Positions 1 to 5,299 of a stretch of DNA of 5,482 bases are shown here, in pieces. Numbering within the stretch: position 1 is the stretch's first letter; each line of letters opens with the position of its first letter. A model generated the notes under the pieces. The model was not told where the DNA came from and did no database searches. It saw nothing but the letters and a program-made list of their open reading frames with translations. The stretch is from CAZYWA01 sp964650975 [NCBI: uncultured bacterium]. Its GTDB lineage: Bacteria; JADJOY01. The translations under genes were made by a program, and so were the position numbers. The stretch is from positions 1 to 5,482 of the forward strand of contig CAZYWA010000533.1 of assembly GCA_964650975.1 (NCBI GenBank), read 5' to 3'.

Positions 1-201
1 GTCTTCGTAGCGCGTCACCGCCCAGAAGCCGGGCGATCCGGCCCCCTCGGCGGGATTCCAGTAAACCGGACAGTGCTCGCGAAGCTTCTTGAGCTTCTCG
101 TGGGGCGGCGCCACCACGTACTGATCGAGGTCGTAGAGATCGAGCCCGGCCACCGCGGCGGGCGGAACCTTGCGCGATTCGAGAGCGGCGGGAGCAGTCA
201 T
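1..201 (-). CDS. Cytochrome P450, N-terminal part (CYP125-like), runs off the left edge
   Basis: The first 67 codons of a minus-strand gene start at ATG 201-199 and leave the window in frame. The start is set by a perfect GGAGGT ribosome site six bases upstream. The residues show the P450 opening pattern: a GLDLYDLDQY stretch (19-28), a charged helix PHEKLKKLREHCPVYWN (33-49) and GFWAVTRYED (58-67). The PVYWN and GFWA(V/I)T signatures recall the CYP125 family, which oxidises the cholesterol side chain at C26/C27 in actinobacteria. The haem-binding cysteine and the I-helix lie outside the window, so activity cannot be judged. The gene diverges from an EchA19-like hydratase across a spacer with three KstR-like operators, which supports a role in steroid side-chain catabolism. 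P450 membership is near certain; the CYP125 assignment is from remembered family sequences and could be another steroid or terpene P450. Confidence 0.88.
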   Translation of the reverse strand, partial: MTAPAALESRKVPPAAVAGLDLYDLDQYVVAPPHEKLKKLREHCPVYWNPAEGAGSPGFWAVTRYED

Positions 202-207
202 CGGCGG

Positions 208-213
208 ACCTCC
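208..213 (-). promoter_or_regulatory. Ribosome binding site of the P450 gene
   Basis: On the minus strand the sequence reads GGAGGT, then six bases, then ATG at 201. It is a full match to the Shine-Dalgarno consensus at good spacing and fixes the P450 start. Confidence 0.85.
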
Positions 214-223
214 GGTTCAACGA

Positions 224-252
224 AGTAGAACATGTTCCACTTGGCCGAGCAA
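224..252 (-). promoter_or_regulatory. Candidate promoter of the P450 gene, overlapping operator 1
   Basis: On the minus strand TTGCTC (252-247) is followed by 17 bases and TCTACT (229-224). These are partial matches to the sigma70-type -35 and -10 hexamers at ideal spacing. The -10 lies partly inside operator 1 (226-239), so a bound repressor would block the polymerase. The predicted transcript start, near 217, leaves a short leader carrying the GGAGGT site. The hexamers are imperfect, so this is a proposal supported mainly by spacing and position. Confidence 0.45.
226..239. promoter_or_regulatory. KstR-like operator 1
   Basis: TAGAACATGTTCCA fits TNNAACNNGTTNNA exactly, the published recognition pattern of the TetR-family sterol regulator KstR. 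Symmetry extends outward to AGT...ACT, giving a near-perfect 18-bp palindrome. It is the copy nearest the P450 gene. The regulator is not encoded in the window. The match is seen; the regulator's identity is inferred. Confidence 0.75.
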
Positions 253-257
253 GCCGC

Positions 258-271
258 GAGAACGTGTTTCA
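258..271. promoter_or_regulatory. KstR-like operator 2 (central, weaker)
   Basis: GAGAACGTGTTTCA keeps the AACNNGTTNNA core but has G in place of the first T of the consensus. It lies exactly 32 bp from each neighbouring copy, about three helical turns, so all three would face the same side of the DNA. Confidence 0.6.
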
Positions 272-276
272 CCCGC

Positions 277-305
277 TTGGATCGGCGAGTAGAACATGTT
301 TCACT
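277..305 (+). promoter_or_regulatory. Candidate promoter of the hydratase-thioesterase operon, overlapping operator 3
   Basis: TTGGAT (277-282), a 17-base spacer and TTCACT (300-305) form a weak sigma70-like pair whose -10 overlaps operator 3 (290-303). The arrangement mirrors the P450 promoter over operator 1. The -10 match is poor, so the call rests on spacing, symmetry and position upstream of the GTG start at 344. Confidence 0.35.
290..303. promoter_or_regulatory. KstR-like operator 3
   Basis: TAGAACATGTTTCA fits TNNAACNNGTTNNA exactly. It lies 40 bp before the chosen hydratase start. The ATG at 296 inside this palindrome is in frame with the hydratase, but it has no ribosome site and sits where a repressor would bind, so it is unlikely to be the start codon. 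Confidence 0.75.
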
Positions 306-330
306 CGGTGCTCGAAAACCGCTTCCGCGA

Positions 331-335
331 AGGAG
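331..335 (+). promoter_or_regulatory. Ribosome binding site that sets the hydratase start at GTG 344
   Basis: AGGAG, eight bases before GTG 344, is the only good Shine-Dalgarno match near the start of this frame. It favours GTG 344 over the in-frame ATG 296. Confidence 0.75.
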
Positions 336-343
336 AAAGAACC

Positions 344-1141
344 GTGAGCGAAGCCCCGCACTGCCTGGTCGAGCGCGACGGACACGTCGTGATCGTCCCC
401 CTGAACCGCCCCGAGCGGAAGAACGCGTTCACCCCGGAAATGCTCGCGCGCATGGCCGACGCCTGGACCATGGCCGACGAGGACCCCGAGGTGCGCGCCA
501 TCGTGCTCACCGGCGCCGGCGGCTGCTTCTGCTCGGGCGCCGATCTCAAGGCGATGATGGGCGGCTACGGCGAAACCGAGTGGACCAAGCGCTTCTCCGA
601 AGACCCCGACCTCCAGTGGAAGGCGCTCCTGCGCCACTACCGCACCAAGAAGCCGCTCATCGCCGCGGTCGAGGGACCGGCGATCGCGGGCGGCACCGAG
701 ATCCTCCAAGCCACCGACATCCGCATCGCCGCCGAAACCGCCAAGTTCGGCGTCTCCGAGGTCAAGTGGGGCCTCTTCCCGCTGGGCGGCTCGACCGTCC
801 GCCTGCGCCGCCAGATCCCGTACACCATCGCCGCCGAAATCCTGCTCACCGGCAAACACCTCACTGCCCGCGAAGCCCTCGACATCGGCCTCATCGGCCG
901 TGTCGTCCCCGAAGGCCAAGCGCTCACCGAAGCCAAGAAGGTCGCGCAAGAAATCGCCGACAACGGCCCCCTCGCCGTGCAAGCCGTGCTGCGCTCGCTG
1001 CGCGAGACCGAAGGCATGACCGAGAAGGACGGCCTCGCCCGCGAGCTCGAGATCGGCTTCCCCATCTTCGGCACGCAGGACGCCCAAGAAGGCCCGAAGG
1101 CCTTCAAGGAAAAGCGCAAGCCCAACTTCAAGGGCGAGTGA
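344..1141 (+). CDS. Enoyl-CoA hydratase (crotonase family), EchA19-like, probably steroid side-chain beta-oxidation
   Basis: A 265-residue cytosolic crotonase, the usual length of the family. It would add water across a trans-2-enoyl-CoA double bond. The first oxyanion-hole strand is CSGADLKA (63-70) and the second is AAVEGPAIAGGTEI (107-120). Both catalytic glutamates are present: E119 in GGTE and E139 in VSEV, matching Glu144 and Glu164 of rat mitochondrial hydratase. Stretches such as NGPLAVQAVLRSLRETE (207-223) and GLIGRVVPEGQALT (182-195) closely match my memory of Mycobacterium tuberculosis EchA19, a KstR-controlled steroid enoyl-CoA hydratase. GTG is chosen because AGGAG lies eight bases upstream; ATG 296 would add 16 residues and falls inside an operator. 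The gene is probably controlled by the three operators upstream and co-transcribed with the thioesterase. Crotonase fold is certain; the steroid substrate is inferred from similarity and context. Confidence 0.95.
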   Translation: MSEAPHCLVERDGHVVIVPLNRPERKNAFTPEMLARMADAWTMADEDPEVRAIVLTGAGGCFCSGADLKAMMGGYGETEWTKRFSEDPDLQWKALLRHYRTKKPLIAAVEGPAIAGGTEILQATDIRIAAETAKFGVSEVKWGLFPLGGSTVRLRRQIPYTIAAEILLTGKHLTAREALDIGLIGRVVPEGQALTEAKKVAQEIADNGPLAVQAVLRSLRETEGMTEKDGLARELEIGFPIFGTQDAQEGPKAFKEKRKPNFKGE

Positions 1142-1179
1142 CCCGCGACGGAGCCGCTGACGGAGCCGAGCCGAGCGCC

Positions 1180-1821
1180 ATGAGCCGCGATCCCGAACGA
1201 GACGCCGCCCTCGAACGCCTCGCCGAAAGCGTCCGCTCCGTCATCGATCGCGTGGTGCGCACCGACGCACCTACCCACGAGCTACTCGCCGCCGCGACCC
1301 TCGCCGACCAACTCGCCGCCGCCCTCGAACCCCACACCCGCGCCGCCGGCCCCAGCCAACTCCCGAGCGTCCGCCACGCCCGCGAACCCCACCAATTCCT
1401 GCCCCGCAGCATGGTGAGTGGCACCCTCAACCCCCTCGCCCCACCCGTCCGCATGGAAGTCCACCCCGACCACGTCGTCGGTCGCGCCACCTTCACCAAC
1501 GCCTACGAAGGCCCCCCCGGCTACGTCCACGGCGCCATGGTCGCCGGCGTCCTCGACCAAGTCCTCGCCTTCGCCAACCTCGCCAGCGGCCACCCCGGCT
1601 TCACCGCCACCCTGACAATCCGCTACCACCTCCCCACCCCCCTCTTCCGAGAAATCCGCTTCGAAGCCCGCCACGCCCGCACCGACGGCAAACGCATCCA
1701 CGCCACCGGCCAGGTCTTCGACGGCGACACCCTCACCGCCGAAGCCGAAGGCCTCTTCGTGAGCATCGACATGGAGAAAGCGCGCGCGTACTTTCCACAC
1801 ACGAACGATTTCAGCGGGTGA
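1180..1821 (+). CDS. PaaI-type hotdog-fold acyl-CoA thioesterase
   Basis: A 213-residue protein with an N-terminal helical part (about 5-55, ERLAESVRSVIDRVV and ADQLAAALE), then a single hotdog (4HBT/PaaI) domain from about 75 to 196. The active-site signature GYVHGAMVAGVLDQVLAFA (114-132) gives the HG pair at 117-118 and the conserved Asp126. The final strands are TLTIRYHLP, IRFEARHARTDGKRIHATGQV and AEAEGLFVSID. It would hydrolyse a CoA thioester; the substrate cannot be read from sequence. It follows the hydratase by 38 bases, so the two probably share a transcript. An in-frame GTG at 1138 overlaps the hydratase stop as GTGA and would add 14 residues by translational coupling. Neither start has a strong ribosome site; ATG 1180 is preferred mainly because coding character is clear from there. 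Codons end overwhelmingly in C. Confidence 0.88.
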   Translation: MSRDPERDAALERLAESVRSVIDRVVRTDAPTHELLAAATLADQLAAALEPHTRAAGPSQLPSVRHAREPHQFLPRSMVSGTLNPLAPPVRMEVHPDHVVGRATFTNAYEGPPGYVHGAMVAGVLDQVLAFANLASGHPGFTATLTIRYHLPTPLFREIRFEARHARTDGKRIHATGQVFDGDTLTAEAEGLFVSIDMEKARAYFPHTNDFSG

Positions 1822-2046
1822 GCGCACGCTCGCGTCGACCGTCTTCCTCGCCACACGAGCCGATCTCGGTGAGCGACCGCCCACCTGTCCCCATCCTGAC
1901 GAAGATCCTTGGCTTCACTTGGTCCCCGCCGGTCTACCTACCCCCAAGGCTTGAGCTGCAGTCGCTGACCACTACGAGATCTAGACCTGCGTCCCCATGC
2001 GCCGGCCGCGGTGAGTTGCCGACAGCTGTAACGCATTAGGGCTACC
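1822..2046. other. Intergenic stretch after the thioesterase; no gene seen
   Basis: No reading frame here has convincing coding character and no strong terminator follows the thioesterase stop. Two short similar motifs occur, ACCTGTCCCCAT (1883-1894) and ACCTGCGTCCCCAT (1985-1998), 102 bases apart. They resemble sequences I recall near REP-associated transposases in other bacteria, but the match is too short to assign. Confidence 0.5.
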
Positions 2047-2050
2047 CTAA
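2036..2050. other. Small perfect hairpin at the end of the broken membrane-protein gene
   Basis: TTAGGG-CTA-CCCTAA is a 6-bp stem with a 3-base loop. It overlaps the TAG stop (2049-2047) of the minus-strand gene. No T-run follows on either strand, so it is at best a weak transcript-end structure. Confidence 0.3.
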
Positions 2051-2765
2051 AATCCGAACAGCTTGCGTCGGATAAGGACAAGACCCGTACCAAAGAGAAG
2101 AAACGTTAGAATGCCGTAGAAAAGCCATGTGGCAGCCTTGTCAAACTGACGCTGAACATTCGAGTCAAATGTCGTATAGCGGTGCGTGGTACGGCCAACG
2201 ATAAAAATATATTAAGACCAGAGCGCTCGCGCCGAGAAGGTAATAGGTCAGTGCCTGTTGTTTTGACGCGTACGACAAAAGCGCAAAAATGGCAAGGCCC
2301 TATGGAAGCACGTCGACGAGGGACTGCACGCCGATAGTGCCATGAAATAGCCAGTTCCGCGTACGAGTCGAATCGATTCGGCGCTTCACTTGCTCTGCGA
2401 AGCCCTGGGCCAACTCGCGCGCATTTGGATGCGTACACTCGACCTTGACCCAAGTGAGATGAGGAGCGGTCGCGAAGGTCACCCACGCTGAGAGGCGCGA
2501 TCCGGCTTTCCTCTAAACACAAAGAGGCGCAATGTCACGTCGCTTGTGGAATCGGGGAACAGCTCAGGTCCATATTCGTCGATTGACGTGACAGATTCTT
2601 TCCCAAGTTTGTCGGTGATGGAAAGTTCGTAGGCGTCCCGCCGCTTATCCGTCGGAACCTCAAGCAGCGTGAGGAATCGTCGATGAGATATCGCTCCAGG
2701 CGCCTCACGAGGTCGCGGGTGACGCGACACGAGGGCAGGCCCTGCCGAAGCTCGAATGTGGGCAC
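2047..2765 (-). pseudogene. Decayed gene for an unknown membrane protein with C-terminal transmembrane segments
   Basis: Read on the minus strand, four frame segments join into one sensible protein of about 240 residues. The likely start is GTG 2765-2763, seven bases after AGAGG. Segment 1 (about 2765-2680) has RDLVRRLERYLIDD. Segment 2 (about 2680-2512) has LLEVPTDKRRDAYELSITDK and EYGPELFPDSTSDVTLRLFV. Segment 3 (about 2510-2208) has HLTWVKVECTHPNARELAQ, TRNWLFHGTIG, then two hydrophobic stretches, GLAIFALLSYA and YYLLGASALVLIYF. Segment 4 ends in WLFYGILTFLLFGTGLVLI and RRKLFGF before TAG 2049-2047. The lesions are apparent one-base losses near 2675 and 2510, an amber codon at 2302-2300, and an extra base in the A-run 2203-2207. 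A charged N-terminal domain followed by membrane segments suggests a membrane-anchored protein. I do not recognise the family. The region is less GC-rich than its neighbours, which suggests transfer from elsewhere. Confidence 0.65.
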
Positions 2766-3012
2766 CTTGGGTCCTCTCAGTTGACCACGGGCTGCCAGAT
2801 TTCCGATAGCACACAGCCTCGCGCGTGGATCTGCGATCGTCAGCGCGGGCAATCTGGCCGTACAAGACAGCGCTTGCTTCGGGGTTTCGAGTGAGTGGCC
2901 GTGCCGATGGTGCCAGATTCGTGCAGTGATATCTAGTTTTGCGCAGCTGAGGATCGGGCCGTGCGTGCTCCGTTTGGATTCCGGCGGCGTGCAAGGAAAC
3001 GCTGCGCTGGGC
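2766..3012. other. Intergenic region between the divergent broken genes; nothing recognised
   Basis: Open frames run through here on the minus strand (for example 2994-2479), but their residues lack protein-like character before about 2765. No RNA gene, operator or repeat was seen. It holds the upstream regions of both flanking genes. Confidence 0.45.
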
Positions 3013-3041
3013 TTGCGGTTTTCGGTGTGACTTGATATAGT
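3013..3041 (+). promoter_or_regulatory. Sigma70-like promoter for the DUF222-HNH gene, positioned for a leaderless transcript
   Basis: TTGCGG (3013-3018), exactly 17 bases, and TATAGT (3036-3041) make a good -35/-10 pair in otherwise GC-rich DNA. The first base of ATG 3048 lies seven bases after the -10, the normal initiation distance. No Shine-Dalgarno site precedes ATG 3048 or the alternative GTG 3040, which fits leaderless translation from the ATG. Confidence 0.55.
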
Positions 3042-3671
3042 GAACGCATGGTCACTTCTACACCAGCTTCGCCCGGTCCCCTTCCCGCGCCCTTGCCCTC
3101 GGCGCGCCGCGTCGTTGGCGGCGCGCAGCGATCGGCAGCTGGCGAACGAGCTCACGACGCTTGCGGCGCGGATCAGTGCGGTGGAGTACCGGTTCATGGT
3201 GTTGCTCGAGGAATTCGATCGGCGGAAGCCGTGGGCGGGGGAGGGGATTTCGTCGACGGCGCATTGGCTCAACGTGAAATGTGGGGTGGACATGAATTCC
3301 GCGCACGAAAAGGTTCGCGTGGCGCGGGCGCTCGTGGGGCTGCCGAAGGTGGCGGCGGCGTTTGCGCGGGGGGCGTTGAGCTACTCGAAGGTGCGGGCGA
3401 TCACGCGGGTGGCGACGGCGGCGAACGAGGAGTATCTGGTCGGGGCGGCGCGGTTCGGGACGGCGCAGCATCTGGAAAAGCTGGTGCGGCTCTATCGGCG
3501 GTGCGAGCGAGATCGGGAGAACCGGGCGGCGGCCGAGAGTCACGCGGCGCGGGCGTTTCGGTTCTGGAAGAAGGTGGACGGGTCGATCTGCTTCGAGGGG
3601 CGGCTCGCGCCCGGGGAGGGTGCGGTCTTTCTCAAGGCGTTCGAGGCGGCGGTCGATTCGTTGCGGGAGGC

Positions 3672-3689
3672 GGAGTTTGCTGCGGCAAA
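3672..3689 (+). repeat. Palindromic module A in the linker of the DUF222-HNH gene, copy 1
   Basis: GGAG is followed by TTTGC-TGCG-GCAAA, a 5-bp stem with a 4-base loop. It encodes EFAAAK in frame. A near-identical copy lies at 3777. The GGAG-plus-hairpin layout resembles the REP-like modules further right. Confidence 0.5.
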
Positions 3690-3729
3690 GTCGGAAGGGG
3701 CGCCGGCGGTGAAGTCCTCGGCCAACGGC

Positions 3730-3755
3730 GCGGACGCGAGGGACCGCGTCCCTCC
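3730..3755 (-). repeat. REP-like palindrome inserted in frame in the DUF222-HNH gene
   Basis: This 26-base element is identical to the copies at 5300-5325 and 5449-5474. It has stem GGACGCG, loop AGGGAC, stem CGCGTCC, then CTCC. Read on the minus strand it starts GGAG and then the hairpin. Inside the gene it encodes ADARDRVPP without disturbing the frame. It sits in the poorly conserved linker between the DUF222 and HNH domains. Confidence 0.85.
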
Positions 3756-3776
3756 GAACACGGGATCGGCGGCGCG

Positions 3777-3798
3777 GGAGTTTGCCGCGGCAAATTCC
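3777..3798 (+). repeat. Palindromic module A in the linker of the DUF222-HNH gene, copy 2
   Basis: GGAG is followed by TTTGCCGCGGCAAA, a perfect 14-base palindrome, and TTCC. The outer arms extend the symmetry to 9 bp with one mismatch. It encodes EFAAANS in frame. It differs from copy 1 at one base in the first 18. Confidence 0.55.
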
Positions 3799-4061
3799 GC
3801 GCGGGTCGCACGGAATGCCGATGCGTTGATGGTGTTGGCGGAAACGATGCTGGCGCATGGGCCGGCGGCGGTCGAGGGTGGCGATCGTTACGAACTGAGT
3901 GTGCACGTGAGCGAGGATTCGCTCCGCGCGGATGGGGATGGTCCGGCGCCGGAGCTAGCGGACGGAACGGCGCTGGCGCCTGAAACGGTGCGGCGAATGG
4001 CGTGTGATTGCAGTCGGGTGTGCGTGCACGAGGACGAGCATGGCGAGATCCTGAGCGTGGG

Positions 4062-4529
4062 CGGCGGACGCGGCAGATTCCCGCGGCGATCCGGCGAGCG
4101 CTCCGAGCGCGCGATCGGAAATGTGCGTTTCCGGGGTGTGGAAACAGTCGGTTCGTGGATGCGCATCACGTCCGGCATTGGGCGGACGGTGGGGAGACCA
4201 AGCTTTCGAACCTCTTATTGCTGTGCCGGCGGCATCATGTGTTGGTGCACGAGGGGGGATGGCAGATCGAGGCGACGGCGCTTGGGACTGGGTTCGTTCG
4301 GCCGGATGGGTTGCGGGTGATGGGAGCGGCGATCGGGGGGGATGCGTTTCTCGATTCGGCCGTCGAGATCGAGCGGGAGCAGCGGGATCTGGGGATTGGG
4401 GCGAAGACGATCGTTCACGAGTGGCGTGGCGGGAAGATCATGTGGTCGTGGGCGGTGCAGGGGCTGCAGGAGAAGACGTTGGGGTGTGGGCCGGAGACTT
4501 GGCGGAAGCCGTGGCCGTCGAGGAATTGA
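4062..4529 (+). other. HNH nuclease domain of the split DUF222-HNH gene
   Basis: This segment shows the full HNH zinc/metal pattern: CAFPGC, then FVDAHHVRHWADGGET with the catalytic histidine pair, then SNLLLLCRRHHVLVHEGGW. It starts RRTRQIPAAIRRALRARDRK, the usual family entry to the domain, and ends PETWRKPWPSRN before TGA 4527-4529. An isolated reading frame exists from 4008 but has no plausible ribosome site. The domain would be made only after frame repair or internal initiation. Confidence 0.85.
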
Positions 4530-4943
4530 AGGCCTGGCGGCGGGGACGGCCGAGCGCGGCGCAGGCGCTTCGCACCTGGTCGAGGAGCGCGCTGGGCTCG
4601 CCGTCGGCGAGGCGGCGCTCGGAGATGGACAGCGCGATCGCGAGCCCCAGGTCGGCCTGGGCGGCGCTCGCCTTCGAGAGGTCGATCTCGAGCCCGGCCA
4701 TGCGCGGCGGGCTTGCAGGTCGAAGAGCGTCGTGCCCGGGTGCATCTTCACGACCGCGGGCCAGAAGCGCGGGTCGAGCGGCGGGCGAACGCCCCGCTCC
4801 ACCTCGCCGATGTAGCTCCCCTGAATCGGCCTTTCGCTGGTGGCGTAGGTACTTGCCAGGGGGGCCGGTGGCATGGGAGCGCTGCAACAACATGCCTGTG
4901 AAATTAACAGGCAGATGCCTGCAGAAATCTCGACAAGGCGCAC
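4530..4943 (-). pseudogene. Probable broken gene of unknown function, end to end with the HNH gene
   Basis: Two minus-strand frame segments read as one protein. The first (about 4943-4712) includes YATSERPIQGSYIGEVERGV and RPPLDPRFWPAVVKMHPGTT. The second (about 4705-4530) includes RMAGLEIDLSKASAAQADLG, LAIALSISERRLADGEPS and ALLDQVRSACAALGRP. A one-base loss near 4701-4715 separates them. GTG 4943 would give a short hydrophobic, cysteine-rich N-terminus (ISAGICLLISQACCC) that could be a poor lipoprotein signal. No ribosome site supports this start, and the DNA at 4880-4970 is less GC-rich than the rest. The frame stays open into the 3' end of the HNH gene, so the true end is unclear and may have been cut off. 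I do not recognise the family. Confidence 0.4.
4893..4913. other. Perfect 7-bp hairpin with an AT-rich loop
   Basis: TGCCTGT-GAAATTA-ACAGGCA is an inverted repeat in a locally AT-richer patch. No T-run follows, so it is not a standard terminator. It could be an operator or a chance structure. It is flanked by similar motifs, CTGCAACAACATGC (4882-4895) and CTGCAACAGTGTGC (4951-4964), which align as an imperfect direct repeat. Confidence 0.35.
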
Positions 4944-5248
4944 GTAAAAACTGCAACAGTGTGCTTGTTCCTGGGCGCAGGGGCGACGGTGGAACTGGGC
5001 TCCATGGGCCCGAATCTGGCGATTTTGGGGTCTGGAAGCCTGGGGAACGCGCGATAGAGCGCTCGGAGCGACCTTTTGGGGCGCTCAGGCGGCTCGGGCC
5101 GATTGGGCGCTGGGTCGGCGACGCGGATCGCTTCTGGCGGACACCTCGGCGGCGTCTCGCTCGCGCGTGGCCGGTCTCGCCGGGCCCGGCGCGTCGTCGC
5201 GATTGCGGGTGGGCGACGATCGCGTCTGGATCGGGGGATTTGGTCGTT
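4944..5248. other. About 300 bp without a recognisable gene
   Basis: A plus-strand frame stays open across most of this stretch, but its arginine-, glycine- and alanine-rich residues look like a high-GC artefact. There is no start with a ribosome site, no motif and no RNA gene that I can see. Confidence 0.45.
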
Positions 5249-5272
5249 GGAGGGCTGCGGTCCCTCGCAGCC
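5249..5272 (+). repeat. REP-like module, plus orientation, with a covarying stem
   Basis: GGAG (5249-5252), stem GGCTGCG, loop GTCCCT, stem CGCAGCC. On the minus strand it has the same loop (AGGGAC) and tail (CTCC) as the 26-base repeat. The stem differs at two adjacent positions, with matching changes on the other arm. Confidence 0.65.
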
Positions 5273-5299
5273 GCAGGGTCCGTCGTGGGTTGAGACGCC

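Larger units (their letters stand above)
3048..4529 (+). pseudogene. DUF222-domain HNH endonuclease, split by frame changes
   Basis: The body lies in one frame from about 3110 to 4061. It begins SLAARSDRQLANELTTLAA and continues through the DUF222 helical domain, including EGISSTAHWLNVKCGVDMNS, HEKVRVARALVGLP and ARGALSYSKVRAITRVA, to ACDCSRVCVHEDEHGEILSV. The HNH nuclease domain follows in another frame from 4062 to 4529, and the junction needs a one-base loss at about 4060. ATG 3048, behind the promoter, is in a third-position frame (MVTSTPASPGPLPAPLPSAR) and needs one extra base near 3100-3115 to reach the body. GTG 3040 is in frame with the body but lacks a ribosome site. The repaired protein would be about 493 residues, normal for the family. 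These proteins are common, often multicopy, in high-GC bacteria, and their role is unsettled. The frame-1 protein as it stands stops at 4320 without the HNH domain. The linker contains repeat modules. Confidence 0.82.

Noticed and set aside
269-1087. Long minus-strand frame opposite the hydratase
   Set aside because: It is the antisense of strongly C/G-ending codons, with glycine/alanine-rich text and no motif. The sense crotonase is certain.
232-1179. Open plus-strand frame from 232 that runs into the thioesterase, suggesting a 529-residue protein
   Set aside because: Before 1180 it is an arginine/proline-rich out-of-frame reading of the hydratase gene. Only the part from 1180 (or GTG 1138) has protein character.
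2036-2050. Rho-independent terminator
   Set aside because: The stem is short and no T-run follows on either strand.
4051-4075. Programmed -1 ribosomal frameshift in the DUF222-HNH gene
   Set aside because: The local G-GGC-GGC is not a standard X-XXY-YYZ slippery site with a third-codon run, and no clear downstream structure was established. A one-base deletion or read error is simpler.
4121-5293. Plus-strand frame of 390 residues across the HNH end and beyond
   Set aside because: It overlaps the HNH domain in the wrong frame and has low-complexity Arg/Gly/Ala/Ser text with no ribosome site or domain.
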